From Pseudomonas entomophila (GTDB lineage Bacteria; Pseudomonadota; Gammaproteobacteria; Pseudomonadales; Pseudomonadaceae), in NCBI RefSeq assembly GCF_029478665.1, contig NZ_JARPQB010000007.1:37343-101342 (forward strand): 64,000 nt of DNA, read 5' to 3'. This document shows positions 25,884 through 33,792 of this stretch, in pieces (the first letter of the stretch is position 1; the number at the start of each line of letters is the position of its first letter). The position numbers and the translations under genes are program-made. The notes under the pieces were generated by a model. The model searched no databases. It was given only the letters and a program-made list of their open reading frames with translations, and was not told the origin of the DNA.

Positions 25884-26951
25884 TTACAGGCTGGATTTGT
25901 CGATCAGCTGCAGGCTCATGTGCTCCAGCAGCCGGTTCATGTGGATGAACTGGGCGAAGCGCTTGTCCTGGGTCTGGCCGTGGAAGAAGCGGTAGTAGAT
26001 CTGCTGGACGATGCCGGCCAGGCGGAACAGGCCATAGCAGTAATAGAAGTCGAAGTTGTCGATGCGGATGCCGGCGCGCTCGGCGTAGTAATCAACGAAC
26101 TGCCGGCGGGTGAGCATGCCAGGTGCGTTGCTGGGCTGGCGGCGCATCAATTGCACGGGGGCCGGGTCGCTTGCCTCGATCCAGTAGGCGAGGCTGTTGC
26201 CCAGGTCCATCAACGGGTCGCCGATAGTGGCCATTTCCCAGTCCAGCACACCGATGATGCGCATGGGGTTGTCGCTGTCGAGGATGACATTGTCGAAGCG
26301 ATAATCGTTGTGCACGATGCCGGGGCGAGGGTGGTCGGCGGGCATTTTCTCACGCAGCCAGGCGATCACGTTCTCCCAGCGTGGCGCATCAGGGGTCAGC
26401 GCCTTTTCGTAGCGGCTGGCCCAGCCCTCGATCTGGCGTTGCACATAGCCTTCCGGCTTGCCCAGGTCGGCCAGGCCGCAGGCGTTGTAATCCACCTGGT
26501 GCAACTCGACCAGCCGCTCGATGAAGCTCTTGCACAGAGCCTCGGTGCGGGTGGCGTCAAGGTCGAGTTCGGTCGGTATGTCCGAGCGCAGGATGATGCC
26601 CTTGACCCGCTCCATCACATAGAACTCGCCACCGATCAGCGCTTCGTCGGTGCAGTGCGCATAAGCTTTCGGGCAGTAGGGGAAACCTTCGTTGAGCTGG
26701 TTGAGGATACGAAACTCACGGCCCATGTCGTGGGCCGACTTGGCCTTGTGGCCGAACGGCGGGCGACGCAGGACGAACTCCTTGCCTGGGTAGGCCACCA
26801 GGTAGGTGAGGTTGGAGGCGCCGCCTGGGAACTGGCTGATCGCCGGCGTGCCTTCCAGGCCTGGAATGTGATCCTTGAGGTACGGATCGATGACGGCGGC
26901 ATCGAGTTCTTCGCCGGGGCGGACCTGGGTGGACTGGTCGGTGAGCGTCAT
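25884..26951 (-). CDS. Phosphotransferase family protein (ACAD10/11-like kinase)
   Basis: A 355-residue kinase-fold protein. 'VHNDYRFDNVILD' is the HxDxxxxN catalytic loop and 'GVLDWEMATIGDPLMDLG' the DxD-containing metal loop of aminoglycoside phosphotransferase-like kinases. The N-terminal 'SNLTYLVAYPGKEFVLRRPP' fits the ATP lysine region. Homologues act on hydroxyacyl-CoA or similar small molecules in fatty acid catabolism; that is family knowledge. Encoded 27 bases before the SDR gene and probably cotranscribed. Confidence 0.8.
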   Translation of the reverse strand: MTLTDQSTQVRPGEELDAAVIDPYLKDHIPGLEGTPAISQFPGGASNLTYLVAYPGKEFVLRRPPFGHKAKSAHDMGREFRILNQLNEGFPYCPKAYAHCTDEALIGGEFYVMERVKGIILRSDIPTELDLDATRTEALCKSFIERLVELHQVDYNACGLADLGKPEGYVQRQIEGWASRYEKALTPDAPRWENVIAWLREKMPADHPRPGIVHNDYRFDNVILDSDNPMRIIGVLDWEMATIGDPLMDLGNSLAYWIEASDPAPVQLMRRQPSNAPGMLTRRQFVDYYAERAGIRIDNFDFYYCYGLFRLAGIVQQIYYRFFHGQTQDKRFAQFIHMNRLLEHMSLQLIDKSSL

Positions 26952-27089
26952 GCGATTTCCTTATGATCGGTAGCAAGGACTATTGGCTAATCTAATTTCC
27001 TGTGGCAATTGGTACAAGCGTGCCAGGCCGTTATAGGCCAGGGTGTTGCCGGGCGATCAATGGCTCTGATGGCCGGATCATTTCTGGCG

Positions 27090-27120
27090 CAAAAAAAAAC
27101 CGAAGCGGGTTGGCTTCGGT
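27090..27120. terminator. Bidirectional terminator
   Basis: Stem ACCGAAGC/GCTTCGGT with GGGTTG loop, a nine-A run on the left and T-rich run to the right. It follows the SCP2 gene on the minus strand and splits it from the phosphotransferase/SDR pair. Confidence 0.8.
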
Positions 27121-27148
27121 CTTTTCTTTCTACGATACGCCCTGGTGA

Positions 27149-27466
27149 TCAGGCCGGGAACAGCTCGCTGAGCTTCATCGACAGCATCATGTCGCCTTCG
27201 ACGCGCAGCTTGCCGCCCATGAAGGCCTGCATACCGTCGGTGTCACCGCTGACAATGCCCTTCAGCGTCTCGCTGTCCAGCACCAGGGTGCAGTTGGCGT
27301 CGGCGTTCTCGCCTTCCTGGATCTCGCAGGTGCCATCCTTGACGAGCAGCGCGTAGTGCTTGTCTTCGTCGGTGATGTTGAAGCCGAACACCAGGTCCAG
27401 GCCGGCGGCCGCTGCAGGGTTGAATTTTGCCTTCATCGCCTCGACGGCTTTAGCTACATCGCTCAT
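27149..27466 (-). CDS. SCP2 sterol-binding domain protein
   Basis: A 105-residue single-domain protein from ATG 27466, preceded by AAGGAAT. The sequence 'GLDLVFGFNITDEDKHYALLVKDGTCEIQEGENADANCTLVLDSETLKGIVSGDTDGMQAFMGGKLRVEGDMMLSMKL' matches the SCP-2 fold, which binds lipids or acyl chains in a hydrophobic tunnel. The gene lies just after the phosphatase gene, likely as one operon. Probably a lipid carrier in the same pathway as neighbours. Confidence 0.85.
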   Translation of the reverse strand: MSDVAKAVEAMKAKFNPAAAAGLDLVFGFNITDEDKHYALLVKDGTCEIQEGENADANCTLVLDSETLKGIVSGDTDGMQAFMGGKLRVEGDMMLSMKLSELFPA

Positions 27467-27520
27467 GGTGTATTCCTTGTTAAGTGATATTCGCGTCCGC
27501 AGGGACACAACAGACCGGGC

Positions 27521-28243
27521 TCATCGATAGGTGATGAGCTCCGGTGCCCGCAACAGCTGCACGTGGGCTTGGCTGTTGAAGGAAGCCAGTGCCACGTCGC
27601 GGCCCCGGAATTTCAGGTGGCTGAGCGACGTGTTGATGATCTGCCAGTTCAGGTTGAAGGCCTGCGCCGGCGTGACTCCGGTAACCAGGTGGAGCAGGGC
27701 GGCAATGGTGCCGCCTGAAGTGAACAGGGCAATGTTGTCACCACTGGCGGCGCTGGCGAGCAGCCGACGAAGACCATCGCCGACCCGGTAGATAAACGCC
27801 TGCCAGGTTTCCAGGTGATCATCGTTATTGTGCTCGCCGTCATGCCAGCGCTGCACCATCAGCGCGAACAGACGCTGGAACTCGCTGCGATGCTGCGCGC
27901 CATTGCGCAGGATGTGCAGCGCCTCGGGTTCGTCGGGTAGCAGGCCCGGGAGCAGGGCACGGATGACGCCATCGGCGTCGAACTCATTGAAGGCGGCATC
28001 GGTTTCTATGACGGGTACCGGGCTGCCGCTTTGCTGCAGCGCCTGTAGCGCCTGTAGCGCCAGCCGGGCAGTGTCCTGCTGGCGACGCAAGGTGCCAGCG
28101 ACGCAGCGATCCAGGCGCAGCCCCAGTTGAGAGAGGTGCTCACCCAGGGCTTGGCTCTGGCGTTCACCCACGGGTGAGAGGACGTCGTAGTCGTCGGCAC
28201 CGAAGGAGGCTTGGCCATGTCGGATCAGGTAGAGGTTGCCCAC
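27521..28243 (-). CDS. Histidine phosphatase family protein
   Basis: A 240-residue phosphoglycerate mutase-like phosphatase. The catalytic 'LYLIRHGQASFGADDYD' (RHG) opens the protein, and 'TLRRQQDTA' and the C-terminal 'LFTSGGTIAAL' (replacing the usual VTHG) fit the branch. The latter lacks the second His at the usual spot, so activity may be altered. Upstream of and same direction as the SCP2 gene; substrate unknown. Confidence 0.75.
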   Translation of the reverse strand: MGNLYLIRHGQASFGADDYDVLSPVGERQSQALGEHLSQLGLRLDRCVAGTLRRQQDTARLALQALQALQQSGSPVPVIETDAAFNEFDADGVIRALLPGLLPDEPEALHILRNGAQHRSEFQRLFALMVQRWHDGEHNNDDHLETWQAFIYRVGDGLRRLLASAASGDNIALFTSGGTIAALLHLVTGVTPAQAFNLNWQIINTSLSHLKFRGRDVALASFNSQAHVQLLRAPELITYR

Positions 28244-28443
28244 GAGGTAGTCCGGCCCGGTTGGAGGTTGCTGCGAGGTTAGGATGCCCCAGGCAGGCTG
28301 TCAACGAAAAAACATACAAGCGTTTGAAAAGGTCGTTTGAACTGTGTTGCCAGCGTTTTCCCTGGCTGGCAGCCGCTCATGCGCACCGGTATGCTTGCAA
28401 GCATTTCGCGCCCCTCGTGGCGCTGGTCTATCAAGGAGTCAAT

Positions 28444-29460
28444 GTGGAGTTTCTTGCCGAATACGCAAGCTTTCTCGCCAAAACCGCCACGCTGGTGATC
28501 GCCATCCTGGTCGTGCTGTCGGCCATCGCCGGGCTGCGCGGCAAGGGTAGGCGCAAACCGGGCGGGCAGTTGCAGGTCACCCGCCTCAACGAGTTCTACA
28601 AGGAACTGCGCGAGCGCCTGGAGTCGGGCCTGCTCGACAAGGCCCAGCTCAAGGCCCTGCGCAAGCAGCAGGCCAAGGCGGAAAAACAGCAGAAGAAAAA
28701 GCCCGAGGACAAACGCCGGGTGTTCGTGCTCGATTTCGATGGCGACATCAAGGCATCGGCCACCGAGAGCCTGCGTAATGAGATCACTGCGTTACTCACC
28801 CTGGCTACGCCGCAGGATGAAGTGGTGTTGCGCCTCGAGAGTGGCGGTGGGCTGGTGCACAGTTATGGCCTGGCAGCCTCGCAGTTGGCGCGCATCCGCG
28901 AGGCCGGTATTCCGTTGACCATCTGTATCGACAAGGTGGCGGCCAGCGGCGGTTACATGATGGCCTGCATCGGCGAGAAGATCGTCAGCGCGCCTTTCGC
29001 GGTATTGGGTTCTATCGGCGTGGTGGCGCAGATGCCCAACGTCAATCGCCTGCTGAAAAAGCACGACATCGACTTCGAAGTGATCACGGCGGGTGAGTAC
29101 AAGCGCACCTTGACCGTTTTCGGCGAAAACACCGACAAGGGCCGGGAGAAATTCCAGGAAGACCTGGATATCACCCACCAGCTGTTCAAGGACTTCGTCG
29201 CCCGCTACCGCCCGCAATTGCATATCGACGAAGTGGCTACCGGTGAAGTGTGGCTGGGTATCGCCGCGTTGAATCGCCAGTTGGTTGACGAGCTGGGCAC
29301 CAGCGACGAGTACCTGAGCCAGCGTGCCCGCGAGGCCAACCTGTTCCACCTGCGCTTTGCCGAGCGCAAGACGCTGCAGGAGCGCATCGGGGTAGCGGCC
29401 AGTGGCGCGGTGGAGAACACCCTGGTCGGTTTGTGGAGCAAACTCGGGCGTCTGCGCTAA
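28444..29460 (+). CDS. sohB: SohB, inner-membrane serine protease of the SppA family
   Basis: A 338-residue protein from GTG 28444, chosen for an AAGGAG eight bases upstream. A membrane segment spans about 12-33. A basic/Lys-Gln-rich linker follows, then the S49 peptidase domain with 'ESGGGLVHSYGLAASQL', catalytic Ser in 'KVAASGGYMMACIG' and the catalytic Lys in 'GEYKRTLT'. SohB is a conserved protein quality-control protease facing the periplasm. Divergent from the phosphatase gene. tRNA-Cys follows about 145 bases downstream. Confidence 0.85.
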   Translation: MEFLAEYASFLAKTATLVIAILVVLSAIAGLRGKGRRKPGGQLQVTRLNEFYKELRERLESGLLDKAQLKALRKQQAKAEKQQKKKPEDKRRVFVLDFDGDIKASATESLRNEITALLTLATPQDEVVLRLESGGGLVHSYGLAASQLARIREAGIPLTICIDKVAASGGYMMACIGEKIVSAPFAVLGSIGVVAQMPNVNRLLKKHDIDFEVITAGEYKRTLTVFGENTDKGREKFQEDLDITHQLFKDFVARYRPQLHIDEVATGEVWLGIAALNRQLVDELGTSDEYLSQRAREANLFHLRFAERKTLQERIGVAASGAVENTLVGLWSKLGRLR

Positions 29461-29498
29461 CACCTTGAACCCCTTGAAGATTTTTTTCATAAAGGGGG

Positions 29499-29527
29499 TT
29501 GCAAGGTGCATCGAATGCCGACATAAT
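29499..29527 (+). promoter_or_regulatory. Sigma-70 promoter for tRNA-Cys
   Basis: TTGCAA (29499-29504) and CATAAT (29522-29527) are separated by 17 bases, close to the consensus. The start would fall near 29534, about 70 bases before the mature tRNA. Confidence 0.6.
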
Positions 29528-29604
29528 GGCGTCCATCGAAACGCAGCTGACTTGAAAAAGACCAGCAGTTTCAAGGAGATAGCGAAAGCTGACTCCGACT
29601 TTGA

Positions 29605-29678
29605 GGCCGAGTAGCAAAGTGGTTATGCTCCGGATTGCAAATCCGTCTACGCCGGTTCGATTCCGACCTCGGCCTCCA
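29605..29678 (+). tRNA. tRNA-Cys (GCA)
   Basis: 74 bases folding as a standard tRNA: acceptor GGCCGAG/CTCGGCC, anticodon loop with GCA in GGATTGCAAATCC, T loop GGTTCGATTCC, discriminator T and encoded CCA. A terminator follows. The gene is intact although a decayed prophage begins right after it. Confidence 0.95.
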
Positions 29679-29685
29679 CCATTCG

Positions 29686-29717
29686 AAACCCCGCAGATCT
29701 AGGTCTGCGGGGTTTTT
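29686..29717 (+). terminator. Terminator of tRNA-Cys
   Basis: Stem AACCCCGCAGA/TCTGCGGGGTT with CTAGG loop and a T-run. It is eight bases after the tRNA 3' end. Confidence 0.85.
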
Positions 29718-29740
29718 CTTTGTGCGCTGGAAAACACGGA

Positions 29741-29773
29741 AGTCCCAAAACAATTTACATGCAGTCCCAAAAC
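29741..29773. repeat. Two direct repeats AGTCCCAAAAC, 22-bp period
   Basis: AGTCCCAAAAC occurs at 29741-29751 and 29763-29773, two helical turns apart, between tRNA-Cys and the integrase remnant. On the other strand it reads GTTTTGGGACT, sharing TTTTGGGA with the repeats at 8408. Candidate integrase arm sites (inference). Confidence 0.45.
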
Positions 29774-29777
29774 TGTA

Positions 29778-29937
29778 TCACTTGGAAGGCTTGGCTATGG
29801 CACCGACTCGACGGTAAACGCGCTCGGTGATTCCCTCTTTCGAGTGCCCCAGCAGCACGCTTGCATCGCTCAGATCGTTGATCTCTGATGCCGTCTTCGG
29901 TCGGATGTCCCTGAACTGGAACTGCTCCGCCTTCGGC
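29778..29937 (-). pseudogene. Tyrosine recombinase 3' remnant at tRNA-Cys
   Basis: About 52 codons on the minus strand encode the end of a phage integrase: 'FQFRDIRPKTASEI' (catalytic Arg context), 'ASVLLGHSKEGIT' (His) and 'ERVYRRVGAIAKPSK' with the nucleophilic Tyr, then a stop. Everything upstream is absent, cut at a junction with phage-type terminator sequence. It is a different lineage from the remnant at 8480. It marks the attachment end of a decayed prophage that used tRNA-Cys. Confidence 0.8.
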
Positions 29938-29952
29938 AAACAACCCATTAAG

Positions 29953-29976
29953 CCCGGCCCTCGCGCCGGGTTTTTT
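29953..29976 (+). terminator. Phage-type terminator at the integrase junction
   Basis: Stem CCCGGC/GCCGGG and six T. It sits where the integrase remnant ends and follows the style of terminators that close phage late operons, so it may be part of the deletion junction. Confidence 0.65.
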
Positions 29977-30096
29977 ATTGCCCGCTGAGGGCCTCAAGAG
30001 TTTCGCGAAGCCGGGCATCACCGGAGCATGTCGATCAGCGAATCCACTCAAGCGCGGTGGATGCGCCGAAGTTCGCTGAATAAAAACTTCAGAATA

Positions 30097-30112
30097 CTGG
30101 TTGAATATACAG
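30097..30112. promoter_or_regulatory. LexA-like box in prophage remnant
   Basis: CTGGTTGAATATACAG matches CTGT-N8-ACAG with one change (T to G at position four), and outer flanks TA/TA keep the palindrome. It is 166 bases before the beta-propeller gene and may control it. Weaker evidence than the site at 6845. Confidence 0.5.
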
Positions 30113-30278
30113 TACTTATGTGGCATAGTTTCCTACATCAGCGACAGGTCTGAGGTTGGTGAAACCTCGTCACCCCTGATCCTCGCCAGAAGACCTCGAG
30201 TCTCGAGCCATCGCCCATGAGCGCCATACGCCCAATACAGAGGCCTGAACTTAAATCAGCTCAGTAACGGAGTTTAAA

Positions 30279-31241
30279 ATGGTAAACGCAAACTCAGCAT
30301 CTCAAGCCTTGCAAGATCTTTGGACTCAAGTAGCACCGGTGGATAACACCGGCATGCTTAGGCGCGTGGTTTTTGCTGAAGGCAAGTTTTATGCGGCTGG
30401 TGGCAACGGTCTTCCCACAACCACTCAGCTTGTCAGCGGAGACGCAACTGGTACAGCGTGGACCAAGCTTAAGGGCGCCGTCACCTCTGATAGCGGAAAG
30501 GTCCTCAACGAGCTGTACTGGAACGGTCTTGGGACAACGCTTCAAGGCCTTTCTCAATCCGGCAATGTGGTCCACGGCAGCATTGCACGCCCTTTAAGGG
30601 ATTGGACAGACCTTACGGCAGCTGCTCGCGCGTATGTAGACTTGCATGGCATTGTGTATTATCAGCCAATTTACGGCGACATCGCGACCTGGATACTGGT
30701 TGGGTCTAACGGTAAAGTCTTTTCCCGTTATGAGGATTGGTCAGGCACGGTGGAGCGCACTACGACCTTCACTTCTAGCGAGACTGTGTACTGCGTCAAC
30801 GTCATTGGCGTTTTTGTGTTGATTGCGGGATCGAATGGGAAGCTGCTTAGTGCTGTGAAGATGCCAACGGGTAATCCGCAATCATTCGCGACCAGAACCA
30901 GCACCTTCGGCACTAGCACCATCCTTTCCATGAAGCTTTGCAACGGGAAAATGTTTATCGTTGGTGCGGATGGCAAGATGGCATATTCATCCGATGGGCT
31001 TAGCTGGACTGCTGTTGAAGATACCAGTTTCGGTGGAACCATCATCCGCGACATTGCTTACGGTAATGGCAAGTATGTAGCTGTCGGCGACGGCGGCAAG
31101 ACAGCCGTTTCCGAGGATGGGATCGGCTGGGTTCAGCAAGCCAACACTTTCGCTGGAACCGATATCCGGAGCGTCGCCTACGGCAACGGCAATTTTGTAG
31201 CTGTTGGTGCAGGCGGCAAGATTGCTTACTGGACTCCATGA
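30279..31241 (+). CDS. Phage-type beta-propeller protein (BNR/WD-like repeats)
   Basis: A 320-residue protein with at least four repeats of the form 'GNGKYVAVGDGGKTAVSEDGIGW' (clear at 217-247, 265-285, 300-320), the pattern of sialidase or WD-like propeller blades found in phage tail spikes and some tailocin accessory proteins. GC is lower than core genes. A ribosome site (CGGAG) precedes ATG. No signal peptide, enzymatic motif or trimerisation segment is apparent. A LexA-like box lies upstream and a strong terminator directly after, so it is a single-gene unit. The function is unknown. Confidence 0.65.
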   Translation: MVNANSASQALQDLWTQVAPVDNTGMLRRVVFAEGKFYAAGGNGLPTTTQLVSGDATGTAWTKLKGAVTSDSGKVLNELYWNGLGTTLQGLSQSGNVVHGSIARPLRDWTDLTAAARAYVDLHGIVYYQPIYGDIATWILVGSNGKVFSRYEDWSGTVERTTTFTSSETVYCVNVIGVFVLIAGSNGKLLSAVKMPTGNPQSFATRTSTFGTSTILSMKLCNGKMFIVGADGKMAYSSDGLSWTAVEDTSFGGTIIRDIAYGNGKYVAVGDGGKTAVSEDGIGWVQQANTFAGTDIRSVAYGNGNFVAVGAGGKIAYWTP

Positions 31242-31264
31242 TCTTCTATCTCCTTGCGTAATGG

Positions 31265-31291
31265 AGCCCAGCCGTCGCGCTGGGCTTTTTT
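31265..31291 (+). terminator. Terminator after propeller gene
   Basis: Stem AGCCCAGC/GCTGGGCT with a CGTC-type loop and six T follow the gene by 23 bases. Confidence 0.85.
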
Positions 31292-31556
31292 CATTTCTGA
31301 TTCAGGCTCGCCACAGCCAGGGTGGCCCTTCGGGGGATGCCTGGACGCGGATAAGCCGGTAGTGCCGCGCATCACGAAAAACATCGAGCAGCCCGCAGAC
31401 CGGTTCCATCACGTTTTACCGGGGGGGCGCTGGACGCGCGGCGAGACTGGTTCAGTTGGGTGCCAGTGCTGCAAGCCCATTGGCGGACAGGCGGGGAGAG
31501 ACCCCGCATCGAATTCAGTGGCTCCATGAGGGCCTATTCAGACCCTCGGAGTACTT
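31292..31556 (+). other. Gene-poor segment with a possible decayed phage ORF
   Basis: About 265 bases with no intact gene. One frame (31381-31560) reads '...GGALDARRDWFSWVPVLQAHWRTGG...' without a start or stop in a sensible place, possibly the tail of a lost phage gene. Evidence is weak. Confidence 0.3.
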
Positions 31557-31928
31557 ATGGACCCTACCGATCTCGGCCCAGGCACAGCCGCCTGGCTGGG
31601 CGGAACGGGCACCGTCCTGCTGGGCGGTTTCCTTTGGCTGCGCAAGTTCCTGTCCAAAGACGCCGCTGACCGCGCCATGGACAATGCCGACATCGGCACC
31701 GTGCGCCGTCTGAATGAGCTGCTCGACTCCGAGCGCGAGGCCCGCAAGCTTGCCGAGACCCGCGCCGATCAATTCGCCAAGGAACGCAACGAGTTGGCCG
31801 CAACTGTCGGCAGGCTGGAGGGCAAGATCGAGGCCCTGACAAGCCAAGTCGGATTGCTCACTGATCGCGTCGCAGTCCAGAGCGAGGAAATCGCCCGCCT
31901 GCGCGGCAAGCTGGGAGGTACAACGTGA
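31557..31928 (+). CDS. Phage membrane-anchored coiled-coil protein (holin/lysis region)
   Basis: A 123-residue protein with one N-terminal membrane segment (about 10-30, 'TAAWLGGTGTVLLGGFLWLRK') and a long coiled coil from residue 45 to the end ('RRLNELLDSEREARKLAETRADQFAKERNEL...IEALTSQVGLLTDRVAVQ'). Similar pairs lie in lysis regions of Pseudomonas phages. Its stop overlaps the next start. It may be a holin-associated or spanin-like protein; no closer family is recognised. Confidence 0.6.
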   Translation: MDPTDLGPGTAAWLGGTGTVLLGGFLWLRKFLSKDAADRAMDNADIGTVRRLNELLDSEREARKLAETRADQFAKERNELAATVGRLEGKIEALTSQVGLLTDRVAVQSEEIARLRGKLGGTT

Positions 31929-32233
31929 TGGACAGATGCGTACTCGAGTACATCGCCAGGCGCTGGTGGCGTCGTCTTGAGGTCTGGCTAATCGCTGTCG
32001 TACTGATCGCGGGTGGTGCTGTGCTGGGCTGGCAGTCTGCTTATTGGGCAATGGCCAGTACCCAGGCTCACCAGGTGGATGAAATCCGCCATGCCTACGA
32101 TGCGGCTATGGCGGAGCGAGACAAGCGCTTGGATGAGCTGACCAGCAAGGCCGAGAGTGCCGCGACCAAGGCGTCGAAGGCCGCCACCACCGCTACTCAG
32201 GCAGCCGACAAGGCTGATCGGGCATCCCCGTAA
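31928..32233 (+). CDS. Phage membrane protein with Ala/Lys-rich helix
   Basis: A 101-residue protein; ATG 31928 overlaps the previous TGA by one base (a GTG at 31925 is possible). A membrane segment spans about 18-40 and is followed by a helical tail of Ala-Thr-Lys repeats ('SAATKASKAATTATQAADKA'), a spanin-like topology. It forms a coupled pair with the gene before it. The exact role is unknown. Confidence 0.6.
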   Translation: MDRCVLEYIARRWWRRLEVWLIAVVLIAGGAVLGWQSAYWAMASTQAHQVDEIRHAYDAAMAERDKRLDELTSKAESAATKASKAATTATQAADKADRASP

Positions 32234-32438
32234 CGCGGCGCCTACGCTGCCATTCATCTGCGACATCCCCCATGGTGCAGGGAGCGCCGCTCTTGATCCA
32301 CGCCATGAAGGCTCGATCGAACTTGAAAGCCTCGCCACATTCTTCGACCAGAAACTGCCTGACTTTTTGGGTGTTGCGGTAGTGCTTGTCTAGCGGGATG
32401 TCGCGGGTGATTGGGCCTGCGTGCCAGTCGAAGCTCAT
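32193..32438 (-). CDS. DUF6434 domain protein
   Basis: An 81-residue protein from ATG 32438, preceded by AGGGAAAAGGA. The start 'SFDWHAGPITRDIPLDKHYRNTQKVRQF' and the 'ECGEAFKFDRAFMAWIKSGAPCTMGDVADEW' stretch match the DUF6434 domain, often seen next to SAP-like DNA-binding modules. It overlaps the preceding membrane-protein gene tail-to-tail by about 40 bases and is divergent from the acb2 homologue. Function unknown. Confidence 0.75.
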   Translation of the reverse strand: MSFDWHAGPITRDIPLDKHYRNTQKVRQFLVEECGEAFKFDRAFMAWIKSGAPCTMGDVADEWQRRRRVTGMPDQPCRLPE

Positions 32439-32539
32439 TTCCTTTTCCCTGGATGGCGACACAAGACGGGAGCGTAGCACTGCGCGCGCCACAAAACACT
32501 GATGCGCCTTTTGGTGGCGCGACAACCTAAGGAACTCCC

Positions 32540-32764
32540 ATGGACAACCAGCACAAGAAGATCACCGGCTACCGCGACCTCACCCAGAGCGAGATCGACG
32601 GCATGAACTCGATCAAGGCCCTGGAGGCGGATGTCGGCGAACTGTTCAAGCAGATTGGCCAGATCGAAGACGTAGACCAGGGCACCTTGGCCAAGACCAA
32701 TCTGCAGTAGGGCTTCATGTGGTTTGTGCGCTCGATCGCCAAGCCGGTCGATCCATTTGCCTGA
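32540..32764 (+). pseudogene. acb2: Acb2 (anti-CBASS cyclic-oligonucleotide sponge) homologue interrupted by an amber codon
   Basis: The start 'MDNQHKKITGYRDLTQSEID' is typical of the Acb2/Tad1 hairpin family (formerly DUF7681). Tyr11 and Lys26, which I recall from published Acb2 work as key cyclic-dinucleotide contacts, are at exactly those positions here. After residue 56 an in-frame TAG (32708-32710) appears where Gln is expected (CAG to TAG is one change). The frame then continues with 'GFMWFVRSIAKPVDPFA' to TGA at 32764, the conserved C-terminal helix. A 56-residue product would lack that helix and probably not form the hexamer. It has AAGGAACTCCC before ATG and is divergent from DUF6434. 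Confidence 0.8.
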
Positions 32765-32781
32765 CGTCCAGTATTTGGAGG

Positions 32782-33000
32782 TTAGATGGGTTCGTTCAGT
32801 TCGATATACCGGCTGACAATCTCACTTGGGTCGCTTGTTGGTTCGCCTACGTTATTACCGGTGTCGCAGTCGACCAGTCGATAAACCCAGGCCGTCCCAA
32901 TTGGTACTGGGGAACCGCGGGAATCTTCTTTGGATGCTACAAAGATATTGCGAACAATTTTGAAGCGAGGCCTTGTGGCTGCCGAGCCTTTCGTACTCAT
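32782..33000 (-). CDS. Hypothetical protein
   Basis: A 72-residue protein from ATG 33000 ('MSTKGSAATRPRFKIVRNIFVA'), basic at the start and acidic at the end. It is in the prophage remnant and of lower GC. No family is recognised; it might be a phage gene of unknown role. Confidence 0.45.
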   Translation of the reverse strand: MSTKGSAATRPRFKIVRNIFVASKEDSRGSPVPIGTAWVYRLVDCDTGNNVGEPTSDPSEIVSRYIELNEPI

Positions 33001-33099
33001 GGTTGCACCTATGGATTTGGCATTGTCTGTGAGGTGCATCAAAACCTATTAATCCAGCGATTTCAACATTAGACTTGATGTGCTTGCGGAGGGCTACGG

Positions 33100-33504
33100 A
33101 TGCTTAAAGCAGGGGCGGATACGGACTGGATTTGTGATTTCCACCAACACATCACGGATGGCCAAGTGAGAGACGCTTTCGCCTTGCTGATCGGTAGCCT
33201 GGTCTGTTCCAAGGGCGCCACCTGTGCCCGAAAGGCTCAAGGTGAAGTCCGATCAGTAGGCGTCGAGGTCGACGGCCAGTGTTGGTACTCGATCATGGTT
33301 GCTAAGCAATGGCTGACATTCCAGTGGCGACCGCCAGTGACCAGGACAAAAAGGTACCAAGCAGATCATTTACGTTCCATATTCCCAGATAGCTTCACCG
33401 ACACGGCTCAGTCAGAACACTGGTCGATTAAAGTTGTCTCCCTTGAGGATGCCTTCAAGCTACTTCAGGTTCTCGATCTAGCCGGACCTCGACGTTATCG
33501 TTGA
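33100..33504 (+). CDS. Hypothetical protein
   Basis: A 134-residue soluble protein without recognisable motif ('MLKAGADTDWICDFHQHITDGQVRDAFALLIGSLV...'). No clear ribosome site; base composition is intermediate. It may be an accessory gene at the end of the prophage remnant. Confidence 0.45.
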   Translation: MLKAGADTDWICDFHQHITDGQVRDAFALLIGSLVCSKGATCARKAQGEVRSVGVEVDGQCWYSIMVAKQWLTFQWRPPVTRTKRYQADHLRSIFPDSFTDTAQSEHWSIKVVSLEDAFKLLQVLDLAGPRRYR

Positions 33505-33743
33505 CTAGGGAGCGGCGCTGGCGGGCAGCACAGGAGGGCGGGCCATACTCGTTCACTTATGAACCTTGGTGCTGAACGTGGTCTCGCAATTGAGGGGTAC
33601 TCGAACTCGCCTTCGCACACGTCGCAGGCCATCGTCTTGTTGCCGTGGTATGCCGACTCCAAGTGGATGACGCTCGCGCAGTTGGGGCACTTGCCGTTGG
33701 GCGGTAGGTTGAACTGATCGCGCCGCCTATGCCGCGGCAGCAA
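33495..33743 (-). CDS. Small zinc-ribbon-like ORF, possibly a fragment
   Basis: An 82-residue frame with 'NGKCPNCASVIHLESAYHGNKTMACDVCEGEFEYPS', two CxxC pairs as in a zinc ribbon. The C-terminal 25 residues look random and run over the end of the upstream gene, and the start has no ribosome site. It could be a decayed gene. Confidence 0.35.
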   Translation of the reverse strand: MLPRHRRRDQFNLPPNGKCPNCASVIHLESAYHGNKTMACDVCEGEFEYPSIARPRSAPRFISERVWPALLCCPPAPLPSQR

Positions 33744-33792
33744 TTATCGAACTCTGGCCATTCCCTGGTACGGCGTCCGACTTGGTGCGTCG

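Noticed and set aside
25215..26966. 583-codon open frame on the plus strand
   Set aside because: Antisense to the SDR and phosphotransferase genes, which have clear family motifs; the product has no recognisable domain.
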